The notes under the pieces: model-generated
Told to the model about the DNA's origin: nothing
Databases searched by the model: none
What the model saw: only the letters and a program-made list of their open reading frames with translations
Assembly: GCA_900754795.1 (NCBI GenBank)
Contig: CAAEEA010000024.1
Span: forward strand, 1-12,481
Source: Clostridia bacterium
Lineage (GTDB): Bacteria; Bacillota; Clostridia; Peptostreptococcales; Anaerovoracaceae
Direction: 5' to 3'
Length of the DNA: 12,481 nucleotides
Shown here: in pieces, positions 1-5,648 of the stretch
Layout: every line of letters begins with the position of its first letter
Position numbering within the stretch: the first letter of the stretch is position 1
Made by a program: the position numbers and the translations under genes

Positions 1-34
1 CAGACACATCATCGTGAACAAAGACGAAAAATAA
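1..34 (+). CDS. rpsF: Ribosomal protein bS6, C-terminal end only (partial)
   Basis: Only the last ten codons and the stop are inside the window. Read from base 2, they give RHIIVNKDEK followed by TAA at 32-34. A basic RH(M/I)I segment followed by a short charged tail is typical of the C-terminus of bS6, the small-subunit protein that pairs with bS18 on the 30S platform. The main support is context: rpsF-ssb-rpsR is a highly conserved gene order in Firmicutes and many other bacteria, and ssb and rpsR follow immediately. The gap to the ssb start is 13 bases, so the three genes are surely one transcript. The promoter lies upstream of the window. Confidence 0.8.
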   Translation, partial: RHIIVNKDEK

Positions 35-47
35 GCGGGGTGAACGT

Positions 48-506
48 ATGAACAGTGTTGTTTTGATCGGAAGACTCACGAGAGATCCTGAACTCCGTTA
101 TACTTCGGCGACTCAGATGGCCGTGGCCACTTTTACGGTGGCTATTGACAGGCCTGTCAGAGCCGGAGGGGAGAGACAGACAGACTTTCCGAGGGTGACG
201 GTATTCGGCAAACAGGCCGAAAACTGTGAAAAATACCTGGCAAAGGGAAAGCTGGTAGGCGTTCAGGGAAGACTGCAGACCGGCAGTTATACCAACAAAG
301 ACGGCGCTACCGTTTATACGACTGACGTGGTAGCGGACAGAGTAGAATTCCTGGAATGGGGAGACAAGTCCCAGGGCGGATCACCGTCAAGGCAGGGACA
401 GGGCGGACCTTCTCAGAGCAGCTCATCACAGAGCGGCTTTGGACAGGGCGGCGCGCAGGACGCGCCATCAGGATTTTCCGCCATAGACGAAGATATCCCG
501 TTCTAA
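48..506 (+). CDS. ssb: Single-stranded DNA-binding protein SSB
   Basis: A 152-residue SSB that coats single-stranded DNA in replication, repair and recombination. The N-terminus MNSVVLIGRLTRDPELRYT is the classic first strand of the SSB OB fold, which runs to about residue 105 (VVADRVEFLE). Residues from about 106 to 143 form a low-complexity linker rich in Gly, Ser and Gln, and the protein ends in the acidic tip DEDIPF, the docking site for partner proteins such as RecO, PriA and exonuclease I in characterised SSBs. The length is normal for Firmicutes. The start is set by the N-terminal motif; the ribosome binding site is modest (GGGGTGA, about 5 bases before the ATG). It sits between rpsF and rpsR, as in most Firmicutes, where co-transcription links it to ribosome synthesis. 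Confidence 0.97.
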   Translation: MNSVVLIGRLTRDPELRYTSATQMAVATFTVAIDRPVRAGGERQTDFPRVTVFGKQAENCEKYLAKGKLVGVQGRLQTGSYTNKDGATVYTTDVVADRVEFLEWGDKSQGGSPSRQGQGGPSQSSSSQSGFGQGGAQDAPSGFSAIDEDIPF

Positions 507-528
507 GAAAGAAAGGAGATAATGAATC

Positions 529-762
529 ATGGAAAAAAGACGCGGAGGCGGCATGAGACGCAAAAAAGTTTGTCAGTTCTGTGCCGACAAGACCGAAGCT
601 ATCGACTACAAGGATGTTGAAAAGCTGAGAAAATATGTGACCGAAAGAGGAAAGATCCTTCCTAAGAGAGTCACCGGAACCTGCGCAATGCATCAGAGAG
701 AAGTAACTACCGCCATCAAGAGGGCGAGAATCGTGGCTCTGCTTCCTTACGTTGCCGACTAA
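529..762 (+). CDS. rpsR: Ribosomal protein bS18, zinc-binding (C+) form
   Basis: A 77-residue small-subunit protein bS18. Family landmarks are IDYKDVEKLRKYVTERGKILP, RVTGT and the C-terminal KRARIVALLPYV. Four potential zinc ligands are present: Cys15 and Cys18 in VCQFC, and Cys52 and His55 in GTCAMHQR. The S18 family is known to exist as C+ (zinc ligands kept) and C- (ligands lost) paralogs; this is the C+ form, so the protein probably carries zinc. The start at 529 is chosen because AGGAGAT lies 8 bases upstream; a second in-frame ATG eight codons on lacks its own site. It is the last gene of the rpsF-ssb-rpsR unit and is followed at once by an intrinsic terminator. Confidence 0.97.
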   Translation: MEKRRGGGMRRKKVCQFCADKTEAIDYKDVEKLRKYVTERGKILPKRVTGTCAMHQREVTTAIKRARIVALLPYVAD

Positions 763-788
763 GGATCCTTTGAGAATAAAGATATTAC

Positions 789-816
789 AAAACCGCCGGA
801 TTCCGGCGGTTTTTGA
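789..816. terminator. Bidirectional intrinsic terminator between rpsR and coaX
   Basis: A GC-rich stem of nine base pairs (AACCGCCGG at 791-799 with CCGGCGGTT at 803-811) closes a 3-base loop. On the + strand it is followed by a run of T (810-814), and on the - strand the A bases at 789-792 give a matching T run. It lies 27 bases after the rpsR stop and 16 bases after the coaX stop on the other strand, so it can end both convergent transcripts. Confidence 0.9.
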
Positions 817-826
817 GTGTCTGTCT

Positions 827-1591
827 TCAGCGGTTCCTGTTATAGATATTTATCAGACCTTTGAGCATCAGATCTTCATCAAGGATTATCTTGTGCCTGC
901 ACAGGGGAGTGAGCAGAGGCGCCAGTCCGCCGGTGGCGATCACTGTGCACTTTTCTCCCATTTCTTCTTCTATCCTGTCTATCATACCGTCAATACCGGA
1001 GGCGTTAAAATACATAAGACCGCTCTTGATACAGTCGACGGTGTTTGTTCCTATCAGTTTTTTCGGTCTGTCAAAGTCGATCTTCGGCAGCTGAGAAGTC
1101 CGTCTTTCGAGGGCCTCCGCCGAAACCGCCATTCCGGTGGTTATCATCCCGCCCAGATATCTGCGGTTTTTGTCAATTACAGAGAACGTAGTCGCGGTTC
1201 CCATGTCTATTATTATCTGGGGCAGAGGATATTCGCTTATACCGGCAACGGCGTCTACCACAAGGTCGCTGCCGAGCTGAGCGGGATTATCTATCATAAT
1301 GCTAAGTCCTGTTTTGATTCCGGGGCCGACAAATATCGGTCTGATGCCGGTAAGCTTTTCGATAGCTCTCCTGATCGTATTATTTACTGACGGCACTACC
1401 GAGGACGCAATAACTCCCTTGAGCCGCGAAGGGCTTATATCGTGCATGTCCAGAGCCATTTTGAGCGTCGCGGCGTATTCGAGATCCGTAGCCGACTGGT
1501 TCGTGGAGACCCTTTCCCTGAATTTCAGTGAAGTTCCGTCAAAACAGCCCATCACGATATTAGTATTGCCTATGTCTATTGCCAAAATCAT
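827..1591 (-). CDS. coaX: Type III pantothenate kinase
   Basis: A 254-residue CoaX, which phosphorylates pantothenate with ATP as the first step of coenzyme A synthesis. It belongs to the ASKHA fold, and the expected motifs are visible: the N-terminal phosphate loop AIDIGNTNIVMG with Asp6, GPGIKTGL near residue 90, the catalytic Asp109 in LGSDLVVDA, and the second phosphate motif DMGTATTF at 129-136. Known type III enzymes need a monovalent cation and, unlike type II/CoaA enzymes, are not inhibited by CoA. The ATG is preceded by GGAGG with about six bases between. The gene lies 52 bases downstream of the PanT-like gene on the same strand and probably shares its transcript. No second kinase (CoaA) is in the window. 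Confidence 0.96.
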   Translation of the reverse strand: MILAIDIGNTNIVMGCFDGTSLKFRERVSTNQSATDLEYAATLKMALDMHDISPSRLKGVIASSVVPSVNNTIRRAIEKLTGIRPIFVGPGIKTGLSIMIDNPAQLGSDLVVDAVAGISEYPLPQIIIDMGTATTFSVIDKNRRYLGGMITTGMAVSAEALERRTSQLPKIDFDRPKKLIGTNTVDCIKSGLMYFNASGIDGMIDRIEEEMGEKCTVIATGGLAPLLTPLCRHKIILDEDLMLKGLINIYNRNR

Positions 1592-1605
1592 TTTTTCCTC
1601 CGTGT

Positions 1606-1621
1606 CAGGCGAGAGCGCCTG
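1606..1621 (-). other. Hairpin in the panT-coaX intergenic RNA
   Basis: CAGGCG and CGCCTG form a perfect 6-bp stem around a 4-base loop, placed just upstream of the coaX ribosome binding site. There is no T run after it, so it is not a terminator. It may separate the two cistrons for RNA processing or stability, but this is only inference. Confidence 0.45.
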
Positions 1622-1643
1622 CGATTACTTGTCCTGTCGTTTA

Positions 1644-2291
1644 TCAGAATTTTCTTGTAAATCTGCTCTTTAGCAGAGCCGTTGAAACAGCCGCCGATAT
1701 CATTGCCGCTATAACGGCCTCTATCGTTCCGTTTATTCCCACTACCGAGAGTATGACTCCGAGAACCGCCTCAAATGCAATGCTCCTTGCTTCGGCGTAC
1801 TGAGCTCCGAAAAATATGTATATCATGCTCATAACCAGAATGGTGTTGGTCATGGATCCTGCCACTCCAGCCGCCAGCAGGGAGACTTTTCTTGTCTTTT
1901 CTTTGTTTTTTGCGTGGCTCTGAATCAGATTATATACATAAAACGGGATTATGCCGCAGAGTATTCTCGGCACAAAACAGATAATCAGAGACAGGGGGCT
2001 TCCTCCCATTCCGTCTCCCAGTTCTATGAACGGGGAAAAACAAAAGGATGTTATACCCGGCTGCGTGGTGTTGTTTATAAGGCTTGTGAGTCCGAACAGT
2101 CCCCCGAGAACGGCTCCCTGTTTCGGCCCGAGAGTGATAGATCCGATTATTACCGGAATGTGAATGGTCGTGGCCTGTATGGCCAGTATCGGCAGCCTTA
2201 TATAACCGATATAGGGCACAAAAGCCAGCAGCACGATCAGCGCGGAAAGCAGCGCCGTCTGTGCCAGTTCAAGCGTCTTTGTCTGTTTCAT
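1644..2291 (-). CDS. panT: ECF transporter S component, probable pantothenate-specific PanT
   Basis: A very hydrophobic protein of 215 residues with about six membrane segments (roughly residues 9-30, 33-55, 58-75, 97-120, 134-160 and 172-205). This is the size and layout of a substrate-binding S component of energy-coupling factor transporters. The first helix carries A-x-x-x-A (Ala13, Ala17), the motif by which S components of group II systems dock on the shared EcfT subunit. EcfA, EcfA' and EcfT are not in the window, as expected for a shared module encoded elsewhere. The pantothenate assignment rests on context: coaX is directly downstream and coaBC is divergently transcribed. The start at 2291 is chosen because AGGAGG lies nine bases before it; an upstream ATG at 2336 would place this site inside the gene. 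Another vitamin substrate is possible. Confidence 0.82.
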   Translation of the reverse strand: MKQTKTLELAQTALLSALIVLLAFVPYIGYIRLPILAIQATTIHIPVIIGSITLGPKQGAVLGGLFGLTSLINNTTQPGITSFCFSPFIELGDGMGGSPLSLIICFVPRILCGIIPFYVYNLIQSHAKNKEKTRKVSLLAAGVAGSMTNTILVMSMIYIFFGAQYAEARSIAFEAVLGVILSVVGINGTIEAVIAAMISAAVSTALLKSRFTRKF

Positions 2292-2457
2292 CAACAGAAT
2301 CCTCCTTATGCTATTATTCCTCTTGCGAGGGTACAATACACGGGCATCGGAAAACGGGCTTCCCGGACCGTCAGGTTTCCGCCGCGCCGGCTCTCAGGGC
2401 ATATGCCTGTCCATGGAATACCTGCGATGATGTCCTTTCCGCGTTTCTTCCGCCAGT
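2292..2457 (-). promoter_or_regulatory. Long, hairpin-rich 5' leader of panT
   Basis: If transcription starts at the TATAAT noted upstream, panT has a leader of about 165 bases with no coding gene. Read on the - strand it holds several short stems: GGCATATGCC, CGGG-AAG-CCCG, and CCTC-GCAA-GAGG (2330-2319), the last with a GNRA-type loop. The CCTC arm could instead pair with the panT ribosome binding site (AGGAGG, 2306-2301), so two exclusive folds are possible. I do not recognise a named riboswitch here. Confidence 0.4.
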
Positions 2458-2462
2458 TTATT

Positions 2463-2492
2463 ATTATAGCATACTTTTTCTGAACTTCTACA
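2463..2492 (-). promoter_or_regulatory. Candidate sigma-A promoter for panT-coaX
   Basis: On the - strand a perfect -10 box TATAAT lies at 2468-2463. The best -35 with an 18-base spacer is the weak TGTAGA (2492-2487). It is the only good -10 box seen upstream of panT. Confidence 0.55.
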
Positions 2493-2500
2493 GTTTTTTG

Positions 2501-2509
2501 TGGTATAAT
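2501..2509 (+). promoter_or_regulatory. Candidate extended -10 promoter for coaBC
   Basis: TGGTATAAT is a perfect TGn-TATAAT extended -10 element, 62 bases before the coaBC start. No convincing -35 hexamer is visible at 16-18 bases, which extended -10 promoters tolerate. It overlaps, back to back, the upstream part of the panT promoter, so the two could compete or be co-regulated. Confidence 0.65.
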
Positions 2510-2571
2510 TATCATAATCTCCCGGCGGAAAATCTCCGTCAGGGCAAATAAAACCAGATAAGAGGTATATC

Positions 2572-3774
2572 ATGCTTAAAGGAAAAACCGTAGTGCTCGC
2601 CGTCTCCGGCAGCATCGCCGCTTATAAGATACCAAACCTTGCCCGTATGCTCAAAAAAGAGGGCGCAAACGTGCAGGTGCTGATGACTCAAAACGCTGCA
2701 CAGTTCATCAACCCGATCACGTTTGAGTCTCTTACAGGCAACAAATGTCTTATAGATACTTTTGACCGCAATTTTCAGTACAGCGTGGAACATGTGGCGC
2801 TGGCCAAACAGGCCGATGTTGTGATGATCGCTCCGGCCTCTGCCAATGTCATAGGAAAAATCGCCTGCGGCATAGCCGACGACATGCTGACTACGACGGT
2901 CATGGCCTGTCCGTGCCCGAAGATCATAGCCCCGGCCATGAATCACAACATGTACCACAATTCCATAGTCGGGGAAAACCTGCAAAAGCTCGCCCGCCAC
3001 GGCTATATCATCATACCGCCGGACAGCGGTATGCTCGCCAACGGCGACAGCGGAGACGGCAGGATGCCCGAAGAAAAAGTTCTGATGGAATACATAGTCC
3101 GCCAGATCGGTTTTCCAAAAGATCTGGCAGGTAAAAAAGTCCTCGTGACAGCCGGCGCTACCAGAGAGGCCATAGATCCGGTAAGGTTCATAACAAACCA
3201 TTCCAGCGGCCGTATGGGCTGCGCGGTCGCCCGCGCGGCCATGCTCAGAGGCGCAGACGTTACTCTCGTATGCGGTCATATGGACGTCGATCCTCCGATG
3301 TTTGTCAAAACCGTCCCTGTTGTTTCGGCGGCAGAGATGGCAGACGCCGTTCTTTCCGCGGCGGATGAGCAGGACATTATCATCAAGGCCGCGGCCGTAT
3401 CTGACTACACCCCGGTTACGACATCCGCCAGCAAGATTAAAAAATCCGATTCCGATATGTCTGTTCCCCTCAAAAGGACAACGGACATATTAAAAACCCT
3501 CGGAGAGAAAAAACGTCCCGGACAGCTCATCTGCGGATTTTCCATGGAAACCGACGATCTTCTGGCAAATTCCCGCAGGAAACTGACCGCGAAGAACTGC
3601 GACATGATCTGCGCCAATTCTCTGACTGCCGAAGACTCAGGTTTCGGCGTTCAGACGAACATCCTGACCCTCATAACTTCAGGCGGTGAAGAAAACCTCA
3701 GCAAGATGACCAAAGAGGAAGCCGCTCACATTATCCTCGACAGACTGATCGAAATGAGCGAAACGACTCTGTAA
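2572..3774 (+). CDS. coaBC: Bifunctional phosphopantothenoylcysteine synthetase/decarboxylase CoaBC
   Basis: A 400-residue fusion doing steps two and three of CoA synthesis from phosphopantothenate: CoaB joins cysteine using CTP, and the FMN-dependent CoaC domain decarboxylates the product. CoaC (about 1-185) has His74 in the VEHVAL motif and Asn124 in APAMNHNMY, matching E. coli His75 and Asn125. CoaB (about 188-400) has AGATREAIDPVR, Asn209 in TNHSSGRMG, AAAVSDY and the KIKK motif with Lys288 (E. coli Asn210 and Lys289). Oddly, the site of E. coli Cys158 is Asn157 here (SGMLANGDSGDGRM, where ACG is usual). The start follows AGAGG by six bases. It diverges from panT-coaX, forming a CoA module. 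No terminator is visible between it and sipL downstream. Confidence 0.96.
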   Translation: MLKGKTVVLAVSGSIAAYKIPNLARMLKKEGANVQVLMTQNAAQFINPITFESLTGNKCLIDTFDRNFQYSVEHVALAKQADVVMIAPASANVIGKIACGIADDMLTTTVMACPCPKIIAPAMNHNMYHNSIVGENLQKLARHGYIIIPPDSGMLANGDSGDGRMPEEKVLMEYIVRQIGFPKDLAGKKVLVTAGATREAIDPVRFITNHSSGRMGCAVARAAMLRGADVTLVCGHMDVDPPMFVKTVPVVSAAEMADAVLSAADEQDIIIKAAAVSDYTPVTTSASKIKKSDSDMSVPLKRTTDILKTLGEKKRPGQLICGFSMETDDLLANSRRKLTAKNCDMICANSLTAEDSGFGVQTNILTLITSGGEENLSKMTKEEAAHIILDRLIEMSETTL

Positions 3775-3795
3775 CAGTCAGGATCCATATTTAAG

Positions 3796-3824
3796 TAATA
3801 GTATCCCCTTTCCGCGAATACATT
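3796..3824 (+). promoter_or_regulatory. Probable sigma-E (mother-cell) promoter of sipL
   Basis: TAATAGT (3796-3802) matches the sigma-E -35 consensus KMATATT at 6 of 7 positions. AATACATT (3817-3824) matches the -10 consensus CATACAHT at 7 of 8. The spacer is exactly 14 bases, the normal value. Expected start of RNA is near 3831, leaving a leader of about 27 bases before the sipL ATG. SipL in Clostridioides difficile is known to be made in the mother cell under sigma-E control. Confidence 0.75.
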
Positions 3825-3852
3825 TAAACAAGACCAAGCGTGGAAAGGGGAT
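3803..3852 (+). promoter_or_regulatory. Long inverted repeat that masks the sipL ribosome binding site
   Basis: Bases 3803-3816 (ATCCCCTTTCCGCG) pair with 3839-3852 (CGTGGAAAGGGGAT) in a 14-bp stem: 11 Watson-Crick pairs in a row, one G-U wobble, two more GC pairs, and a 22-base loop. The right arm contains the sipL ribosome binding site GGAAAGGGG. The left arm is exactly the spacer of the sigma-E promoter, so it is present only in RNA that starts upstream. There is no T run, so it is not a terminator. Confidence 0.8.
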
Positions 3853-3857
3853 TCATT

Positions 3858-5597
3858 ATGACATACGAAAAGGATATTCCTGATTATGCCATGGTTCCGG
3901 CCAGAGAGACAGAAGAGAAAGTGATCGTTCCTGTCACCGGAGGAGCCATTTATTCACCTGTTCAGGTAACTGATATGACAGAAGACCGTTCTGTTCTCAT
4001 AACTCTCGAAGAAGATATTCTTGTCCCTGATACAAAACCGGATCTCAGAGAAATACTCCTCATCGACGGCCGTCCTTATCTTTCGTTCCGGGAAACCGAC
4101 CAGATCGCCGCCGGGGACGACTACATAAATATCTCGGGAGAACTGCTCATTCAGACCCTGTACCTTCCTGAAAAACCGGCGGGCGGCTGTCCTCTGACCT
4201 CTGTCAGCACCAAGCTTCCGTTCAGAGAACAGTGGCGCACGGAACTGATTCCGGGAGCGTGTCTGACCGCCGAGTGCAGGCTCGAAAAAATAGAGCATAT
4301 GGTAGTCAATGAACGTAAATTCAGGATAAAAGCCTCTGTCAGAGTCACCGCCCGCCAATACAAAGACTTAAAGGCCGACGTATTTGAGGGAATAATTGAC
4401 GAGGACCTTCAGATGCTCAAGGAAGAAGCGGAGATCTCCAGTATCGCCCTGAGAAAAAAAGACTCCCTCTCTGTTAAAGAAGATATTTTTCCGAAAGATG
4501 ATATCCGTCCCGGCGCTATTCTCAAGCAGGATCTGTACGCGGTGGAAAACTACCGTCAGGCGGCAGGAGACAAAGTCGTGATAAACGGTTCAGTCTATGT
4601 CAGCCTGCTGTATTCCGGCGCGGATGAAAATTATGTATCGTCTGTCATTCCGGACGGCGAGGACGGAGATTTATCTGACAGTGAAAACAGCGCGGCCGCG
4701 GAAGATCAGGATCTGTCACGTAACATCTGCCAGCTTACTGACCGGATAGAATTCACCCAGTTCATACCTCTTCCTCAGGCAGGAAATTTCAGCGGCGTAG
4801 ATGTTTTCTTTGATGACAGCAGACTAAGCGTAAAGCCGGCCCAAAACGAAGACGGAAAAGATGTCTTCCGGGTAGAAGGCGAACTGCTTACCTACGCGGA
4901 TCTGTACCGCAACAGCACCCGCGAGTTCATAACCGACTGTTACCACAGAGAAAAAGACTTTGTCTGCTCCTTTGATGAAACAAAATGTAAGACGCTTGCG
5001 GGGATTTCTACGGGCGAGTCCTCGGTGAGAGAAATAATTTCTGTAGACGGGGAAAAGGACGCCGGCCACATTCTGTACACTTCGTCAGATATATCCTGTG
5101 TTGAAAGCGCCGCGGAACAGGGCAAGCTGATTTCTGAGGGCAGTATCAGCGTAAACATGATATGTGCCGCCTCCGGCCAGGAATCGTCATCCCGGAGATT
5201 GTTTGTTCAGAAAGGATCGGTTCCTTTCAGAGTGGTCACAGCCGCTCCTCAGCTCAAAGGAACCGAGATCATCCGTCAGAAGGCGTTCCTCAAAGACGTC
5301 TGGGCCGAAAAGATTAACAGCAAGCAGCTTGAGTTTAACGCGACTGTTCTTATATGCGCGCAGATATTCCGTCCCGTGTCTTTGAAGATTCTCAAAAATC
5401 CCGCTTTTGAAACAGGCTCGGGCGCTTCTTCCTGTCCTTCAATGGCCATATACATATGCAGAAAAGGAGACAGCCTGTGGGATATCGCCAAGCGCTTTAA
5501 GACGACGGCGGAGTCAATAAGGGTCATAAATGATCTGGGCGATGATATTTCCGGAGAGTCTCTCAGAGAAGGGCTTAAACTGCTTATCGTAAAATAA
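3858..5597 (+). CDS. sipL: SipL-like spore coat/cortex morphogenetic protein (SPOCS/DUF3794 + LysM)
   Basis: A 579-residue protein without signal peptide or membrane segment. The first 170 residues form a SPOCS (DUF3794) domain with the typical LEEDILVPDTKPDLREIL segment. Further beta-rich SPOCS-like repeats follow (about 175-340 and 345-510). A C-terminal LysM domain (about 529-579) starts MAIYICRKGDSLWDIAKRF and ends LKLLIVK. This is the architecture of SipL, the clostridial partner of SpoIVA that anchors the coat to the forespore and binds SpoIVA through its LysM domain. C. difficile SipL is of similar size. The ATG at 3858 is preferred because GGAAAGGGG lies seven bases upstream; an in-frame GTG at 3840 would overlap that site. 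Other SPOCS-LysM proteins exist, but the sigma-E promoter and neighbouring spoIIR favour SipL. Confidence 0.82.
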   Translation: MTYEKDIPDYAMVPARETEEKVIVPVTGGAIYSPVQVTDMTEDRSVLITLEEDILVPDTKPDLREILLIDGRPYLSFRETDQIAAGDDYINISGELLIQTLYLPEKPAGGCPLTSVSTKLPFREQWRTELIPGACLTAECRLEKIEHMVVNERKFRIKASVRVTARQYKDLKADVFEGIIDEDLQMLKEEAEISSIALRKKDSLSVKEDIFPKDDIRPGAILKQDLYAVENYRQAAGDKVVINGSVYVSLLYSGADENYVSSVIPDGEDGDLSDSENSAAAEDQDLSRNICQLTDRIEFTQFIPLPQAGNFSGVDVFFDDSRLSVKPAQNEDGKDVFRVEGELLTYADLYRNSTREFITDCYHREKDFVCSFDETKCKTLAGISTGESSVREIISVDGEKDAGHILYTSSDISCVESAAEQGKLISEGSISVNMICAASGQESSSRRLFVQKGSVPFRVVTAAPQLKGTEIIRQKAFLKDVWAEKINSKQLEFNATVLICAQIFRPVSLKILKNPAFETGSGASSCPSMAIYICRKGDSLWDIAKRFKTTAESIRVINDLGDDISGESLREGLKLLIVK

Positions 5598-5599
5598 AC

Positions 5600-5628
5600 G
5601 TATAGAATTCCTCTCTTTGTCCATAATC
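5600..5628 (+). promoter_or_regulatory. Weak candidate sigma-F (forespore) promoter of spoIIR
   Basis: GTATA (5600-5604) fits the sigma-F -35 consensus GYWTA fully. After 14 bases, GTCCATAATC (5619-5628) keeps the A, A, A and T positions of GGNRANAHTR but lacks the second G and both purines. The spacer is one base short of the usual 15-16. It is considered mainly because spoIIR is known to need forespore transcription. Confidence 0.3.
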
Positions 5629-5648
5629 ATCTTGTCAGGAGGTAAATT

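Noticed and set aside
752..1390. Long open frame on the + strand (212 codons)
   Set aside because: It lies wholly opposite coaX and overlaps the rpsR terminator; the protein has no recognisable features and no ribosome binding site. It is a shadow of the coaX frame.
2292..2336. Upstream ATG at 2336 as the panT start, adding 15 residues
   Set aside because: It would put the strong AGGAGG site inside the coding region and add a basic stretch not typical of S components; the ATG at 2291 has ideal spacing.
2376..2410. TPP-riboswitch-like words in the panT leader (CCTGAGAG followed by AACCTGA on the - strand)
   Set aside because: The rest of the TPP core is missing: no GGGGTGC upstream and no GGxTAATxCCAGCG after AACCTGA. 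The match is only two short words.
2539..3279. 246-codon open frame on the - strand across coaBC
   Set aside because: Fully antisense to the well-conserved coaBC frame, with His/Arg-rich shadow composition and no start signal.
3803..3852. The sipL inverted repeat as a coaBC terminator
   Set aside because: The stem is strong, but the sequence after it (TCATTATG) has no T run and is the start of sipL; the loop is also long at 22 bases.
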